A DNA stretch of 64,000 bases from Salisediminibacterium beveridgei (GTDB lineage Bacteria; Bacillota; Bacilli; Bacillales; Salisediminibacteriaceae). Made by a program: the position numbers and the translations under genes. Below the pieces are notes generated by a model. That model was not told the DNA's origin and did not search any database. It saw only the letters and a list, made by a program, of their open reading frames with translations. How positions within the stretch are numbered: the first letter of the stretch is position 1; each line of letters begins with the position of its first letter. Of this stretch, positions 24,174-32,864 are shown piece after piece. The DNA is taken from NCBI RefSeq assembly GCF_001721685.1, contig NZ_CP012502.1, positions 1,364,001 to 1,428,000 of the forward strand, read 5' to 3'.

Positions 24174-25310
24174 ATGAAACAATTTTTGAATGCATTAGAG
24201 AGAAAAGCGGGACATCAAGGTCCCTGGACATTTTATGAATTCATGAATACAGCACTCTATGATGAGGAAATGGGTTATTATACGAACGAACGGACCAAAC
24301 TGGGTAAAGAAGGAGATTTCTATACCAGTAATCACGTTCATCCGGTATTTTCCCATGCTCATGGGCGTTTTTTTGCAGATATTTTCGATGCATCAGATTT
24401 AAATCGAAGAATCATTGAAATTGGCTCAGGTGATGGCCGATTTGCCCTCGAAGTACTGACTTATCTCGAAAAACATCATGAGGACCTGTTCAATGATATA
24501 TCTTATTGTGTTATTGAAGCGAGTGCAGTTCACAGGGATATCATCAAGGAAAAACTCACAAAATACGACGAACATGTAGAGATCTTTGCCTCTTTGAAGG
24601 ACTATCAGGAAAATCATCGTATGAATGGTATCATTTACTCAAACGAGCTGTTTGATGCGATGCCTGTTCACGTCGTGGAAAAATCAAAAGAGGGATGGAA
24701 TGAAGTTCTGATTCAATTTAATGGCGAAGAATTCAACGAAATCTCATCTCCTTGTCAGAACCCGGCACTTCTCGAATGGTTATCATCGTTTGGGCCTGAG
24801 TTAGAACCTGGTTTCAGAACAGAGCTCAACCCGGACATGAAGGGTTGGCTCGAAAAGGCGCTAGAAAATACGGATAAGGCAGTATTGATGACTGTTGACT
24901 ATGGTTATCGTAATGATGAATTGAATCATCCACAAAGACGTGATGGTTCTTTACGTGGCTACAGAGCACACGAATTGATACACAATCCGTTGGAGACACC
25001 TGGACGTATGGATATCACAAGTCACATACAATGGGATGCATACGATGCAATTACAAAAGCTTATGGCTGTTCGACTGTGGAGCACTTGCGTCAGGATCAA
25101 TTTCTTTTAAAAGCGGGGATTTTTCGCTTTTTACAGGAACCAAAAGAGATGGATCCTTTCTCGGATACTTTCAAACTGAACCGTGCAATTCAATCTCTGG
25201 TGACGCCGGATGGTATCAGCGGGGCATTTCAAGTAGATATTAAATCGAAGGGTACTGATTTTCATCGCGAGTTGGGGATTTTTACGGAAGATCCTTACCG
25301 AATGACATAA
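24174..25310 (+). CDS. SAM-dependent methyltransferase, MidA/NDUFAF7 (DUF185) family
   Basis: About 378 residues. Family motifs: PWTFYEFMNTALYDEEMGYYT at the N-terminus, GKEGDFYTSNHVHPVFSHAHG, then the SAM-binding IIEIGSGDGRFALEVL and YSNELFDAMPVHVV. Relatives methylate arginine in complex I assembly (MidA/NDUFAF7); the bacillar substrate is unknown. ATG 24174 has TTGGAGG 8 bases upstream and is preferred over ATG 24138. The gene lies between yqgX and yqgY, shortly before the comG operon. A bidirectional terminator separates it from the convergent yqgY. Confidence 0.82.
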   Translation: MKQFLNALERKAGHQGPWTFYEFMNTALYDEEMGYYTNERTKLGKEGDFYTSNHVHPVFSHAHGRFFADIFDASDLNRRIIEIGSGDGRFALEVLTYLEKHHEDLFNDISYCVIEASAVHRDIIKEKLTKYDEHVEIFASLKDYQENHRMNGIIYSNELFDAMPVHVVEKSKEGWNEVLIQFNGEEFNEISSPCQNPALLEWLSSFGPELEPGFRTELNPDMKGWLEKALENTDKAVLMTVDYGYRNDELNHPQRRDGSLRGYRAHELIHNPLETPGRMDITSHIQWDAYDAITKAYGCSTVEHLRQDQFLLKAGIFRFLQEPKEMDPFSDTFKLNRAIQSLVTPDGISGAFQVDIKSKGTDFHRELGIFTEDPYRMT

Positions 25311-25326
25311 CCGGATAACTTCCAAA

Positions 25327-25363
25327 ATAAAACAGCGCAGTCAGTTGACTGCGCTGTTTTTCA
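25327..25363. terminator. Bidirectional terminator
   Basis: AAAACAGCGCAGTCA / TGACTGCGCTGTTTT stem-loop between convergent genes. Confidence 0.9.
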
Positions 25364-25402
25364 TCAAGCACTCCAATTCGTGATGATTCAAAGTCTCTTT
25401 GG

Positions 25403-25630
25403 CTAAACCATGAAAAAAGTTGAATAATAGGTGAATCCGATAAAGAAAATAGTTAAGTATGCACCAAAAATATAGACATACATTCGTTCCGAAAGTTTCA
25501 AATAGCTTAGACCGATAAAGATTGCAGTTTGAGCAAAGAAAAGAATTGCCGGCCCATTCATATCCCCAACCATGAACAATACGGCGAAAATGCCTGTCCA
25601 GAATGCAAGAACCCGGTACATTCGCTCCAT
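25403..25630 (-). CDS. yqgY: DUF2626 membrane protein, YqgY
   Basis: 75 residues with three predicted membrane helices (VLAFWTGIFAVLFMVGD, AILFFAQTAIFIGLSYL, YIFGAYLTIFFIGFTYYS). It fits the DUF2626 family. The start at ATG 25630 is set by GGGAGGT 7 bases upstream on the minus strand; an upstream in-frame extension to 25660 is not preferred. It follows yqgX and the methyltransferase gene as in related bacilli. Function unknown. Confidence 0.8.
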   Translation of the reverse strand: MERMYRVLAFWTGIFAVLFMVGDMNGPAILFFAQTAIFIGLSYLKLSERMYVYIFGAYLTIFFIGFTYYSTFFMV

Positions 25631-25799
25631 GTGGCTTACCTCCCTTTTTCCGTGACCCATTCATCGCCCCAATGATCTGATGAATGACAGCAGATTGTTA
25701 ACTATAGTTATTATAAAGTAAATGTGTCCAATTTGTAAAGAAAACAAAACGCAGCCCTGCATAATTAACAGAACTGCAAAATGGGTGTATCGTGATTAA

Positions 25800-26507
25800 T
25801 TAATTGGAAACAACTGCCGTAGTATACGTACAGGCAATCTCATGGTCTTTAAACATATTTGTTTCTTCATCAAGTTGAATATCTTTAAAGAAGTAAGAAA
25901 AGATTCCATTGATTAATGCATGGTGCATAGAACAAATCCCCCTGTTATACTGGGCAATCTCTTTGAATGTGCAGTTGAAAATCCGGAAGGTGACTTCATT
26001 TGTCTCATTATTATAATGGATTTCCGGGTTTAATCCCTGATTCAGTGCGACTCGCTCAATGAATTTTATTTTTTCCTGAGGATGCATGACGTCAGGATCT
26101 TCATTCATTGATGTCACAAATTCTTTTGCAGATTCGTAGCCGAATTTTTCTCCGGTTTTGACAAGTGCTTTATGTCCTTCAGGTCCAAGTTCACTTAAGG
26201 ATTGAATGGCTATTTCTGATAGTCTCTGAAAATCCCGGAATGGAAATTGAATGCTGATCACTTCGTCAGAGAGACGATAGAACCTGCTTGGACGTCCTCC
26301 TTTTCCAGTTTTCTTCGTATCTGAAACGAGCATGTTGACATCTTCAAGCTTTGTCAGGTGAAGACGGGCCACATTTGCATGAATCTTGAATGTGTCGGCG
26401 ATTTCCTGTACAGTTACATCGCGGTGTTGTCTGCCGACATATTGATAAATGGAAAAGCGTGTTGGGTCTGCAAGAACGCCTGTGATCTTAAGTGTTTGTT
26501 GTTCCAT
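25800..26507 (-). CDS. Winged-helix transcriptional regulator with SufR-like Cys-containing output domain
   Basis: 235 residues. Residues 1-80 are an ArsR/DeoR-type winged helix (ADPTRFSIYQYV, VTVQEIADTFKIHANVARLHLTKLEDVNML). The wing contains the RPSRFYRLS motif. The C-terminal part has FNCTFKEIAQYN...CSMHHALINGIF...CTY, the Cys/His spacing seen in SufR-type regulators that bind an Fe-S cluster. The AAGGAG lies 10 bases before ATG 26507. It is transcribed alone, divergent from the YtxH gene. Target genes are unknown. Fe-S sensing is inferred from the Cys pattern only. Confidence 0.72.
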   Translation of the reverse strand: MEQQTLKITGVLADPTRFSIYQYVGRQHRDVTVQEIADTFKIHANVARLHLTKLEDVNMLVSDTKKTGKGGRPSRFYRLSDEVISIQFPFRDFQRLSEIAIQSLSELGPEGHKALVKTGEKFGYESAKEFVTSMNEDPDVMHPQEKIKFIERVALNQGLNPEIHYNNETNEVTFRIFNCTFKEIAQYNRGICSMHHALINGIFSYFFKDIQLDEETNMFKDHEIACTYTTAVVSN

Positions 26508-26640
26508 TTTGTTCACTCCTTTTCATATAGGTCTATCTTTTTTCATTATATAACATAAATAAATGCATTATCACCCTATTTACGTGGTAAAACTGATAAT
26601 GTCATAAAACGTTAACATTTGCTGTATTTCAAAATCCCAA

Positions 26641-26666
26641 GTTTAATTTTTGAAGAAAGAAGGTAA
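26641..26666 (+). promoter_or_regulatory. Possible sigma-B promoter of the YtxH gene
   Basis: GTTTAA, 14-base spacer, AGGTAA, close to the general-stress consensus GTTTAA-N12-15-GGGTAT. B. subtilis ytxH is stress- and sigma-B-controlled, which supports it. Confidence 0.4.
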
Positions 26667-26733
26667 TTACAGTATATATAACGAATGATATTACTTATAA
26701 ACAGTTTTTACTACTTTAAGGAGGCAATAAGTT

Positions 26734-27213
26734 ATGAGTAAAATGGACACGAAAGATTTTATGTTAGGGGCATTGATTGGTGGAGCAATTGGAGCGGCTG
26801 CAGCAGTTCTGATGGCACCGAAATCAGGGAAAGAATTACGAACGGATATTACGGAATACGCTGGTGAGGCAAAAGAAAAAACAACTGAATTGACAGAAGC
26901 GGCAAAAGAAAAAAGTACAGAGTATTATGATGCAGCAAAAGAAAAAAGCACAGAGTATTATGACGCTGCACGAGAAAAATCTGAGGAACTGACTTCCGCT
27001 GCGAAACATCAGTGGGACAGAGTCGCAGATAAAGCAACAGGTGTCAGTGAAAAAGCAAACCAGATGGGTGAAGAGCTAGCAAGTGATGTAAAAGAAATTA
27101 TGGAAACTGAAAAAACTGAAGGAAAAAAATTGGCACAACAGGTTGTCAAGGAAATAGAAGAAACAAAAGAACGCTTAAAAGAAGATGTTGATAAATTGAA
27201 AGATAATAAATAA
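26734..27213 (+). CDS. YtxH-domain stress protein with LEA-like 11-residue repeats
   Basis: 159 residues. An N-terminal YtxH segment (FMLGALIGGAIGAAAAVLMAPKSGKELR) provides a glycine/alanine-rich membrane helix. The rest is a highly charged helix with 11-residue repeats: AAKEKSTEYYD twice, then AAREKSEELTS and AAKHQWDRVAD. Their 33-base DNA units at 26899-26931 and 26932-26964 are nearly identical, so they are a recent duplication. Eleven-mer amphipathic helices recall group 3 LEA proteins. YtxH proteins respond to general stress. RBS AAGGAGG precedes ATG 26734. Confidence 0.8.
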   Translation: MSKMDTKDFMLGALIGGAIGAAAAVLMAPKSGKELRTDITEYAGEAKEKTTELTEAAKEKSTEYYDAAKEKSTEYYDAAREKSEELTSAAKHQWDRVADKATGVSEKANQMGEELASDVKEIMETEKTEGKKLAQQVVKEIEETKERLKEDVDKLKDNK

Positions 27214-27219
27214 ACAGAA

Positions 27220-27257
27220 ATTGTGCCGAGGGTTAATCATTCCTCGGCACTTTTTTG
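27220..27257 (+). terminator. Rho-independent terminator of the YtxH gene
   Basis: GTGCCGAGG / CCTCGGCAC stem-loop followed by TTTTTTG. Confidence 0.92.
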
Positions 27258-27370
27258 TCTCGATAAATCATGTGTCAAATTTGTGAACGGGAACATTTAT
27301 ACCCCCTTTTTAAATGGTTATGAGCTATAATCATAATTGTACCAATATTAAGTAAGGTGGTGGTATATGC

Positions 27371-28444
27371 ATGGATGTAATTAACCAGGTTCGGCTGACT
27401 TTGGAAAAAGCAGTCCGGCTGGGGGCATCAGATATTCATCTGATTCCTGGCCAGGTAAGAGGTGTATTGAAATACCGGATTGATGGTGAGTTGGGAGAAG
27501 CTGAGGATATTCCTCTGATACTGCTTCAGAAAATGATCGCTCACTTTAAATTTATCTCTGGTATGGATCCTGGTGAAAGACGAAAACCTCAAAGCCGAAG
27601 CATCGAGAAACCAGTTTTAAAAGAACTGATCAGTATCCGCATTTCGACATTTCCATCGTGCGCGAGTGAGACGATGGTAATGCGTATCTTCCGACTCACC
27701 CGCGCTCTTCACCTCGATGATCTGGCGCTGTTTCCTGACCAGGGAAAGCGACTGACATCCCTTCTCTTTAAATCCCAAGGATTAATACTATTTTGCGGTC
27801 CCACCGGGACTGGTAAAACCACAACGCTATACTCCCTTTTAGAGCATCAGCTCAGTAAGCAATCATTAAATGTGATGACATTGGAAGATCCTGTTGAACG
27901 ACGCTATTCGGGCATTCTTCAAACTGAAATCAATGAAAGAGCCGGACTCTCTTATGCAGCGGGACTGAAAAGCATTCTTCGCCATGATCCTGATGTAATT
28001 ATGCTAGGTGAAATCCGCGATGATGAAACGGCAGCCTCAGCAGTCAGGGCTGCATTAACCGGTCATCTTGTTTTTTCCACGCTCCATAGTTCTTCAAGCA
28101 CAGGAGCACTGATGCGGCTGCATGAATTAGGTGTTCCTTACAGCGATCTGCAAGAATCGGTAGCAGCGATTGTCAGTCAATCATTGGTTCATTTGACTTG
28201 TCCGCTTTGCGGTCAAGTCTGTTCTGAAAATTGTGAGCACGACAATTTCAGAAGAAGAGCTGCTGTGTTTGAATTTCTTGAATGTGATGAATTGACAGCA
28301 AGTATTACACATATGAAACAAGGAAAAAGTTTTTCGCATTTACCCAGGCAACAGATGGATAATCTCATGATAAAGGGATCTGCACTTGGCTATATTAAGA
28401 ACGATACTCCTCAGATTATCAATAAACAGAGGTGGTGGCATTGA
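27371..28444 (+). CDS. comGA: ComGA, competence pseudopilus traffic ATPase
   Basis: 357 residues of the GspE/PilB secretion ATPase family. Walker A is GPTGTGKTTTLYSLL (about residue 142), the Asp box LEDPVERRYSG, Walker B IMLGEIRDDETA, and the His box region LVFSTLHSSSS. A terminal CPLCGQVCSENC is the zinc-binding Cys cluster. It powers assembly of the ComGC pseudopilus that pulls DNA to the cell surface. First gene of a complete seven-gene comG operon, overlapping comGB by 4 bases. Relative to B. subtilis the operon is in its conserved place before gcvT. Confidence 0.93.
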   Translation: MDVINQVRLTLEKAVRLGASDIHLIPGQVRGVLKYRIDGELGEAEDIPLILLQKMIAHFKFISGMDPGERRKPQSRSIEKPVLKELISIRISTFPSCASETMVMRIFRLTRALHLDDLALFPDQGKRLTSLLFKSQGLILFCGPTGTGKTTTLYSLLEHQLSKQSLNVMTLEDPVERRYSGILQTEINERAGLSYAAGLKSILRHDPDVIMLGEIRDDETAASAVRAALTGHLVFSTLHSSSSTGALMRLHELGVPYSDLQESVAAIVSQSLVHLTCPLCGQVCSENCEHDNFRRRAAVFEFLECDELTASITHMKQGKSFSHLPRQQMDNLMIKGSALGYIKNDTPQIINKQRWWH

Positions 28445-29466
28445 CCAGCGTATTCAAAATGTCGAAAGAACATCAGGCAGAGTGTCTCAGGCAGTGGTTT
28501 GAACTGCTTGAGGAAGGGTACAATCTTCAGGAAATGCTGATGATTTACCGCCAATTTTCGGGTGAAGAGGAGGCGGCATGGATACTCGATATGGAGGAAG
28601 GTTTGAATGAAGGGGAGTGGATTTCGGGATATCTGGAGAATGCAGGATTTCAATCAGAAGTGATCAGTATCGTATTGTTCGCTGAAAAATATGGCGAACT
28701 GTCAGAGGGATTAAAACGGGCAACGGATTTACTGGACAGTCAAATCAAAATCACCTCAGAATTTAAAAAAGTATTTCACTACCCTTTGTTTTTGTCTATT
28801 GGATTTATCGTGATTACTTCCGTACTTGTTCAAGGAATCTTCCCGAGATTTGACGAATTTTTCAGGTCGATGGGTTCGGAATTACCACGGATTTCGACGA
28901 TAACTTTCCAGTTTTTTCGTTACTTACCTCTTTTTATAGGGATCTTCATCATCGCTGTTATAACGATTATTATAATTCTATATTATAAAGTTACGCCAAT
29001 ACGAAGGTTACATATATTGGTGAAGATTCCTCTGATTAATGGGTATGTACAATCTTATGTAACTTATCAACTGATTGCGAAGTTGAAGCCGCTTTTAACA
29101 AACGGATTTTCCTTAAAAGATTCATTGAACGTGATCGGTTCAGAAGATCGAATCGTTTATCATCAAGTTGAAAGTAATCGGATACGGGAATGTCTTCTTG
29201 AGGGAAGTGACCTGTCCGATGCTCTCGGGAACAGCAGTCTGTATTTACCCCAGTTTGTCCATATCGTGAAAATGGGTGAATCTAAGGGAAATATTGCCCA
29301 TGAAATGGATCGTTTCAGCCGGATTGTTTTTCGTCGTATACAAAAGAAGTTTTCGGGATTTTTGGTGTGGTTTCAACCAGTGTTTTTTCTGTTGCTGGGA
29401 TCATTGATGGTGATGTTGTTTGCTTCACTACTCTTACCTGTTTTTTCAGTGTTGGATCAGTGGTAA
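28441..29466 (+). CDS. comGB: ComGB, pseudopilus inner-membrane platform protein
   Basis: About 341 residues of the type II secretion F / PilC family: two repeated cytoplasmic helical domains with three membrane helices (FLSIGFIVITSVLVQGIF; LPLFIGIFIIAVITIIIIL; FFLLLGSLMVMLFASLLL). Motifs include FAEKYGELSEGLKRA and VHIVKMGESKGNI, the paired F-domain signatures. It anchors pilin assembly with ComGA. Start: TTG 28441 with GAGGTGG 5 bases upstream; GTG 28432 is less likely. The start overlaps the comGA stop. Confidence 0.9.
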   Translation: MTSVFKMSKEHQAECLRQWFELLEEGYNLQEMLMIYRQFSGEEEAAWILDMEEGLNEGEWISGYLENAGFQSEVISIVLFAEKYGELSEGLKRATDLLDSQIKITSEFKKVFHYPLFLSIGFIVITSVLVQGIFPRFDEFFRSMGSELPRISTITFQFFRYLPLFIGIFIIAVITIIIILYYKVTPIRRLHILVKIPLINGYVQSYVTYQLIAKLKPLLTNGFSLKDSLNVIGSEDRIVYHQVESNRIRECLLEGSDLSDALGNSSLYLPQFVHIVKMGESKGNIAHEMDRFSRIVFRRIQKKFSGFLVWFQPVFFLLLGSLMVMLFASLLLPVFSVLDQW

Positions 29467-29490
29467 CTATTTTATTTGAGGAGAGATGAC

Positions 29491-29808
29491 ATGAGAATGT
29501 TAAAAAATGACAAGGGGTTCACTCTGATCGAAATGATGATTGTGCTAGTTGTGATTTCAATTTTGCTGCTCGCGTTAATACCGAACATGACGAAGAATCA
29601 GTCAATCGCATCCGATAAAGGGTGTGAAGCTACAGTGGAACTGGTTCAGGCGCAGGTGATGGCTTATAAAATTGATGACGGGAATTATCCGCAGGATTTA
29701 AAAGTTCTTAACACAGAAGGGTATTCTGATGAAATAGTTTGTCAAGGCAACGCTGTGATTGAATATGACCCAACTACTGGTGAAGTCAGTTTAGAGTCAA
29801 ATGACTAA
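29491..29808 (+). CDS. comGC: ComGC, major competence pseudopilin
   Basis: 105 residues with a class IV prepilin leader. The basic start MRMLKNDKG is cut after G, before FTLIEMMIVLVVIS (E5 present), followed by the hydrophobic helix. Two Cys (CEATVEL and EIVCQGN) fit the intramolecular disulfide of ComGC. Start ATG 29491 follows GAGGAG; the TTG frame extension upstream is not used. Processing would need the prepilin peptidase ComC, not in this window. It overlaps comGD by 8 bases. Confidence 0.93.
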   Translation: MRMLKNDKGFTLIEMMIVLVVISILLLALIPNMTKNQSIASDKGCEATVELVQAQVMAYKIDDGNYPQDLKVLNTEGYSDEIVCQGNAVIEYDPTTGEVSLESND

Positions 29809-30271
29809 GATAAAGCATCACCTTCTGAGTTCAGAAGGTGGATTCACACTACTGGAAATGATGGTTGTGCTGCTCGTAATGACAGCAATCTGCATGATGT
29901 TGACACCATTATTCAGTCATTCTCTGGCTCAAAGAAATGTGTCTCAGTTTGTGCAGGAAGTAGAAGCGGATTTGATGTATTATCAGCTCTATGCCATGGT
30001 TCACCGATCGACTGTCAGAATTAATTTAACAACACAGCCTGTCGGGTACCGGGTTTCTGTGACAGGAGAAGAAATCGGCAGAAGACATGCGCCTTCTGAA
30101 ATCAGCTTAATCTTCGGAAGGACGCCTAATTTTTCGGGTATTCAGTTTACTTCACAAGGCAGGCTGCGGCAACACGTGGAAATCGAAATAGAACGAGGTG
30201 ATTCAAATCAATACTATGTAGTGGCTTTTCAGATCATTCGCGGGAGGTTTCATATTTATGAGTATGGGTGA
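29801..30271 (+). CDS. comGD: ComGD, minor pseudopilin
   Basis: 156 residues with a prepilin leader: LLSSEGG | FTLLEMMVVLLVMT, then a hydrophobic helix (AICMMLTPLF) and a beta-rich C-terminal domain. Its position, overlapping comGC by 8 bases and comGE by 14 bases, and its length match ComGD. Minor pseudopilins prime or cap the ComGC pilus. Confidence 0.87.
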   Translation: MTKIKHHLLSSEGGFTLLEMMVVLLVMTAICMMLTPLFSHSLAQRNVSQFVQEVEADLMYYQLYAMVHRSTVRINLTTQPVGYRVSVTGEEIGRRHAPSEISLIFGRTPNFSGIQFTSQGRLRQHVEIEIERGDSNQYYVVAFQIIRGRFHIYEYG

Positions 30272-30569
30272 TCAAGGATTTGTTCTTTATGAAGGGATGC
30301 TCTCACTCGTCATTATCGGCATCCTGACTTCGATGATTTTGCCGGCTGTAATTGAAATTCAACAGTTTCGCATTGCTGTAAGTGATGAGAGACAAGCGAT
30401 CCGGCTGCTGTCTTATGAAATAGGAATGTCCGAAGCAGACTCAGATTTGCCAGATTATTATCGAAAATTTGAATTATTGAATAGTAATGGAACGGCATTT
30501 ACATGCTTAACGTGGCCAGGGGCAAAGGAGTTGGATCATGAATGGTGTCTGGAAACACTTCAACAATGA
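30258..30569 (+). CDS. comGE: ComGE, minor pseudopilin
   Basis: 103 residues: a short leader ending DQG | FVLYEGMLSLVIIGILTSMILP, with a Glu at +6 rather than the classic +5 (LYEGML), as is common in ComGE. A C-terminal part carries two Cys. Identification rests on position in the operon and the leader motif. It overlaps comGD and comGF. Confidence 0.82.
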   Translation: MSMGDQGFVLYEGMLSLVIIGILTSMILPAVIEIQQFRIAVSDERQAIRLLSYEIGMSEADSDLPDYYRKFELLNSNGTAFTCLTWPGAKELDHEWCLETLQQ

Positions 30570-31032
30570 TCAGGGTGGCTTTACTCTGATCGAAGTAATG
30601 ACAGCTCTTGTTCTGGTGACGCTTATCCTTACAGCCTTCACTCACAGTTATGCTGTATGGCGTCAGCTGGATACAACAGTCAATCAACCGTCAGAACAGG
30701 AATTGCTATTGTTTCAATTACAATTGATGCGGTTGTTTGAAATGGAAACAGATTACGCTGTATCGGGGAGATCGTCCTTTGATACCTGGTCTGATGAGCA
30801 TGAAGATACCATCTCCTATTCTCAGTATCGTGACGTAATTCGAAGACGGGTCAATCAGCTTGGGCATGAGGTTTTAATGCAACGAATTACGCATTTCAGA
30901 GTATTTGAACACCCGGAAGGTCTTGAATTGCATTTGTTGTTGGACGGGAAACAGAAAAAGTGGGTGATGTACCATCCCGGTAATTTCCTCGAAAGGACGG
31001 AGGTGACTGATGCGGATGGTGATCAGGAATGA
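30538..31032 (+). CDS. comGF: ComGF, minor pseudopilin
   Basis: 164 residues. Leader NNDQGG | FTLIEVMTALVLVT and a membrane helix are followed by a domain with the ComGF pattern (RRVNQLGHEVLMQRITHFRVFEHPEGLELHLLL). It begins 32 bases inside comGE, so translation is tightly coupled. Confidence 0.88.
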   Translation: MNGVWKHFNNDQGGFTLIEVMTALVLVTLILTAFTHSYAVWRQLDTTVNQPSEQELLLFQLQLMRLFEMETDYAVSGRSSFDTWSDEHEDTISYSQYRDVIRRRVNQLGHEVLMQRITHFRVFEHPEGLELHLLLDGKQKKWVMYHPGNFLERTEVTDADGDQE

Positions 31033-31390
31033 GAGAGGATTTACATTATATCTGACGTTTAGTATGATCTTACTCTTAACGGGTATGCTTCTGCATGTCG
31101 CGAGTCAATATGAACAAGAATCAAAATGGCTGGAACTTGAACGAGCGGAAGCGATTATGCATCAGGCAAAAACAGAATCGCTTCGTGATTTCCTTAGAAA
31201 TCACCCCGTGGATGACCCTGCTGTTTTAAGCATTGAATATTCTGTGGGAGGTGCATCGGTTTTAATCACATTGGAACCGATTGATCACTTGACGTCTGAA
31301 ATGATGCTGACCATCAGTTTTGAAGATATGCATCGTCTTGAAGGATTCATTCTCAATCATGAAAATCAAAAACTCAATCGATTCAGATAA
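31010..31390 (+). CDS. comGG: ComGG, minor pseudopilin
   Basis: 126 residues. A degenerate leader (NERG | FTLYLTFSMILLLTGMLLHV) with a membrane helix, then a short soluble domain. GGAGGTG lies 5 bases before ATG 31010. It is the last gene of the operon; low sequence conservation is usual for ComGG, so the assignment is mainly positional. Confidence 0.82.
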   Translation: MRMVIRNERGFTLYLTFSMILLLTGMLLHVASQYEQESKWLELERAEAIMHQAKTESLRDFLRNHPVDDPAVLSIEYSVGGASVLITLEPIDHLTSEMMLTISFEDMHRLEGFILNHENQKLNRFR

Positions 31391-31488
31391 ACGGCAGGAT
31401 AATGAGATATTCACTTGCGATTCAAAATCCATTGGTGCTAAAATGAAGAGTATAAACAGCACGAATTGAATAGTCGCGAATGATAGCA

Positions 31489-31720
31489 AGGGGAGAGAAT
31501 GGCAGAATATGTATGTCATCGCCGAAGGAGCAAATGGGAAACCGTGAATCTCTCAGGCAAAAAGACTTTTGCTTGACGCAACTCTGGAGAGTCTTTGTTA
31601 ATTGACTTGCAAAGACACCGATGGGGACATTTATTCCGGAGTGCCGGATTAAAGAAACTCTCAGGTAACAAAGACAGGGATATGACCTTTTACAAGGCAT
31701 ATTCCTGTCTTTTTTTGTGT
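31489..31720 (+). promoter_or_regulatory. Tandem glycine riboswitch with terminator, controlling gcvT-gcvPA-gcvPB
   Basis: Two aptamers in series: the first from GGGGAGAGAA with GCCGAAGGAGCAA, ATCTCTCAGGCAAAA and ACTCTGGAGAG (about 31489-31600), the second from about 31609 with GCCGG, AAACTCTCAGGTAA. These are the conserved cores of the gcvT-type element. They are followed by a terminator (ACAGGGATATG / CATATTCCTGT, T7; 31674-31718). Glycine binding to the aptamers promotes read-through into the glycine cleavage genes. Confidence 0.93.
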
Positions 31721-31757
31721 GATGTTGGCTGTTTATAATATATGGGGGTGATGATAC

Positions 31758-32852
31758 ATGGCGAAACAGACGCCTTTGTTTCCAGTTTATGAGGCATCAG
31801 GAGCGAAAACAGTTAATTTTGGAGGCTGGCAGTTACCAGTTCAGTTTTCAGGAATTAAGCATGAACATGAAACAGTCAGGACGAAAGCAGGCATATTCGA
31901 TGTCTCGCATATGGGTGAAATCGAAGTGAAGGGCAAGGGGACTCTTTCTTTTTTACAGTATATGATGTCAAATGATGTTTCAAAAGTGAAAGAGGGTCGT
32001 TGCCAATATACTGCACTTTGCCAGGAAGACGGAGGTACGATCGATGATCTGGTATGGTATAAACGATCAGACGAGAGTGCATTGCTTGTTGTGAATGCAT
32101 CTAATGAGACAAAAGATTTTGACTGGCTTTTAAAACACAGTCATGGATTTGATGTTCAAGTGGAGAACAGATCCTCTGACTATGCGCAACTTGCAGTACA
32201 AGGACCTTTAGCAGAATCAGTGGTTCAAAGATTAACAGATGAGAGTCTTGTTGATATCCGTTTTTTCTCATTTCGTGAAGGTGTGACGATTTCCGGACAT
32301 CCGGTACTGATATCGAGAACCGGATACACCGGAGAAGACGGATTTGAAATTTACTGTGATCCTGAAAGTGCAGCTGAACTATGGGAAGCAATACTTCAGG
32401 AAGGGAAACAGGAAGGGCTTTTGCCTTGCGGACTCGGAGCAAGAGACACATTGCGATTTGAAGCAAACCTCGCCTTATATGGACAAGAATTGTCAGAAGA
32501 GATCACCCCCGTGGAAGCAGGGATCGGTTTTGCGGTAAAACCGGATATTGAATCAGATTTCATTGGGAAAGATGTGTTGAAAATACAAAAAGAAGAAGGT
32601 TCTGATCTTGTATCTGTCGGTATTGAGATGCTTGAAAAAGGGATCCCAAGAACAGGATATGAGGTATTAAATCACTCGCAGGTGATTGGACACATAACTT
32701 CAGGTACCCAATCTCCTACATTGGGGAAAAACATGGGGCTGGCACTTGTATCAAAGAACTTCAGTAAACCTGGAACCGAGATTGATGTGCAAGTGCGAAA
32801 GAAGCAGTTGAAGGCAATGGTGATTGAAACACCTTTTTACAAAAGAAACTAA
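31758..32852 (+). CDS. gcvT: Aminomethyltransferase, glycine cleavage T-protein
   Basis: 364 residues. It moves the one-carbon unit from aminomethyl-lipoyl-H protein to tetrahydrofolate, giving 5,10-methylene-THF and ammonia. Typical motifs are [11 protein letters not shown] near the N-terminus, the NASN loop, [23 protein letters not shown] and the C-terminal barrel ending in IETPFYKR. First gene of the riboswitch-controlled operon. GGGGGTGATG precedes ATG 31758. The lipoyl H-protein (gcvH) is not in the window. Confidence 0.96.
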   Translation: MAKQTPLFPVYEASGAKTVNFGGWQLPVQFSGIKHEHETVRTKAGIFDVSHMGEIEVKGKGTLSFLQYMMSNDVSKVKEGRCQYTALCQEDGGTIDDLVWYKRSDESALLVVNASNETKDFDWLLKHSHGFDVQVENRSSDYAQLAVQGPLAESVVQRLTDESLVDIRFFSFREGVTISGHPVLISRTGYTGEDGFEIYCDPESAAELWEAILQEGKQEGLLPCGLGARDTLRFEANLALYGQELSEEITPVEAGIGFAVKPDIESDFIGKDVLKIQKEEGSDLVSVGIEMLEKGIPRTGYEVLNHSQVIGHITSGTQSPTLGKNMGLALVSKNFSKPGTEIDVQVRKKQLKAMVIETPFYKRN

Positions 32853-32864
32853 GGGGGCATTACT

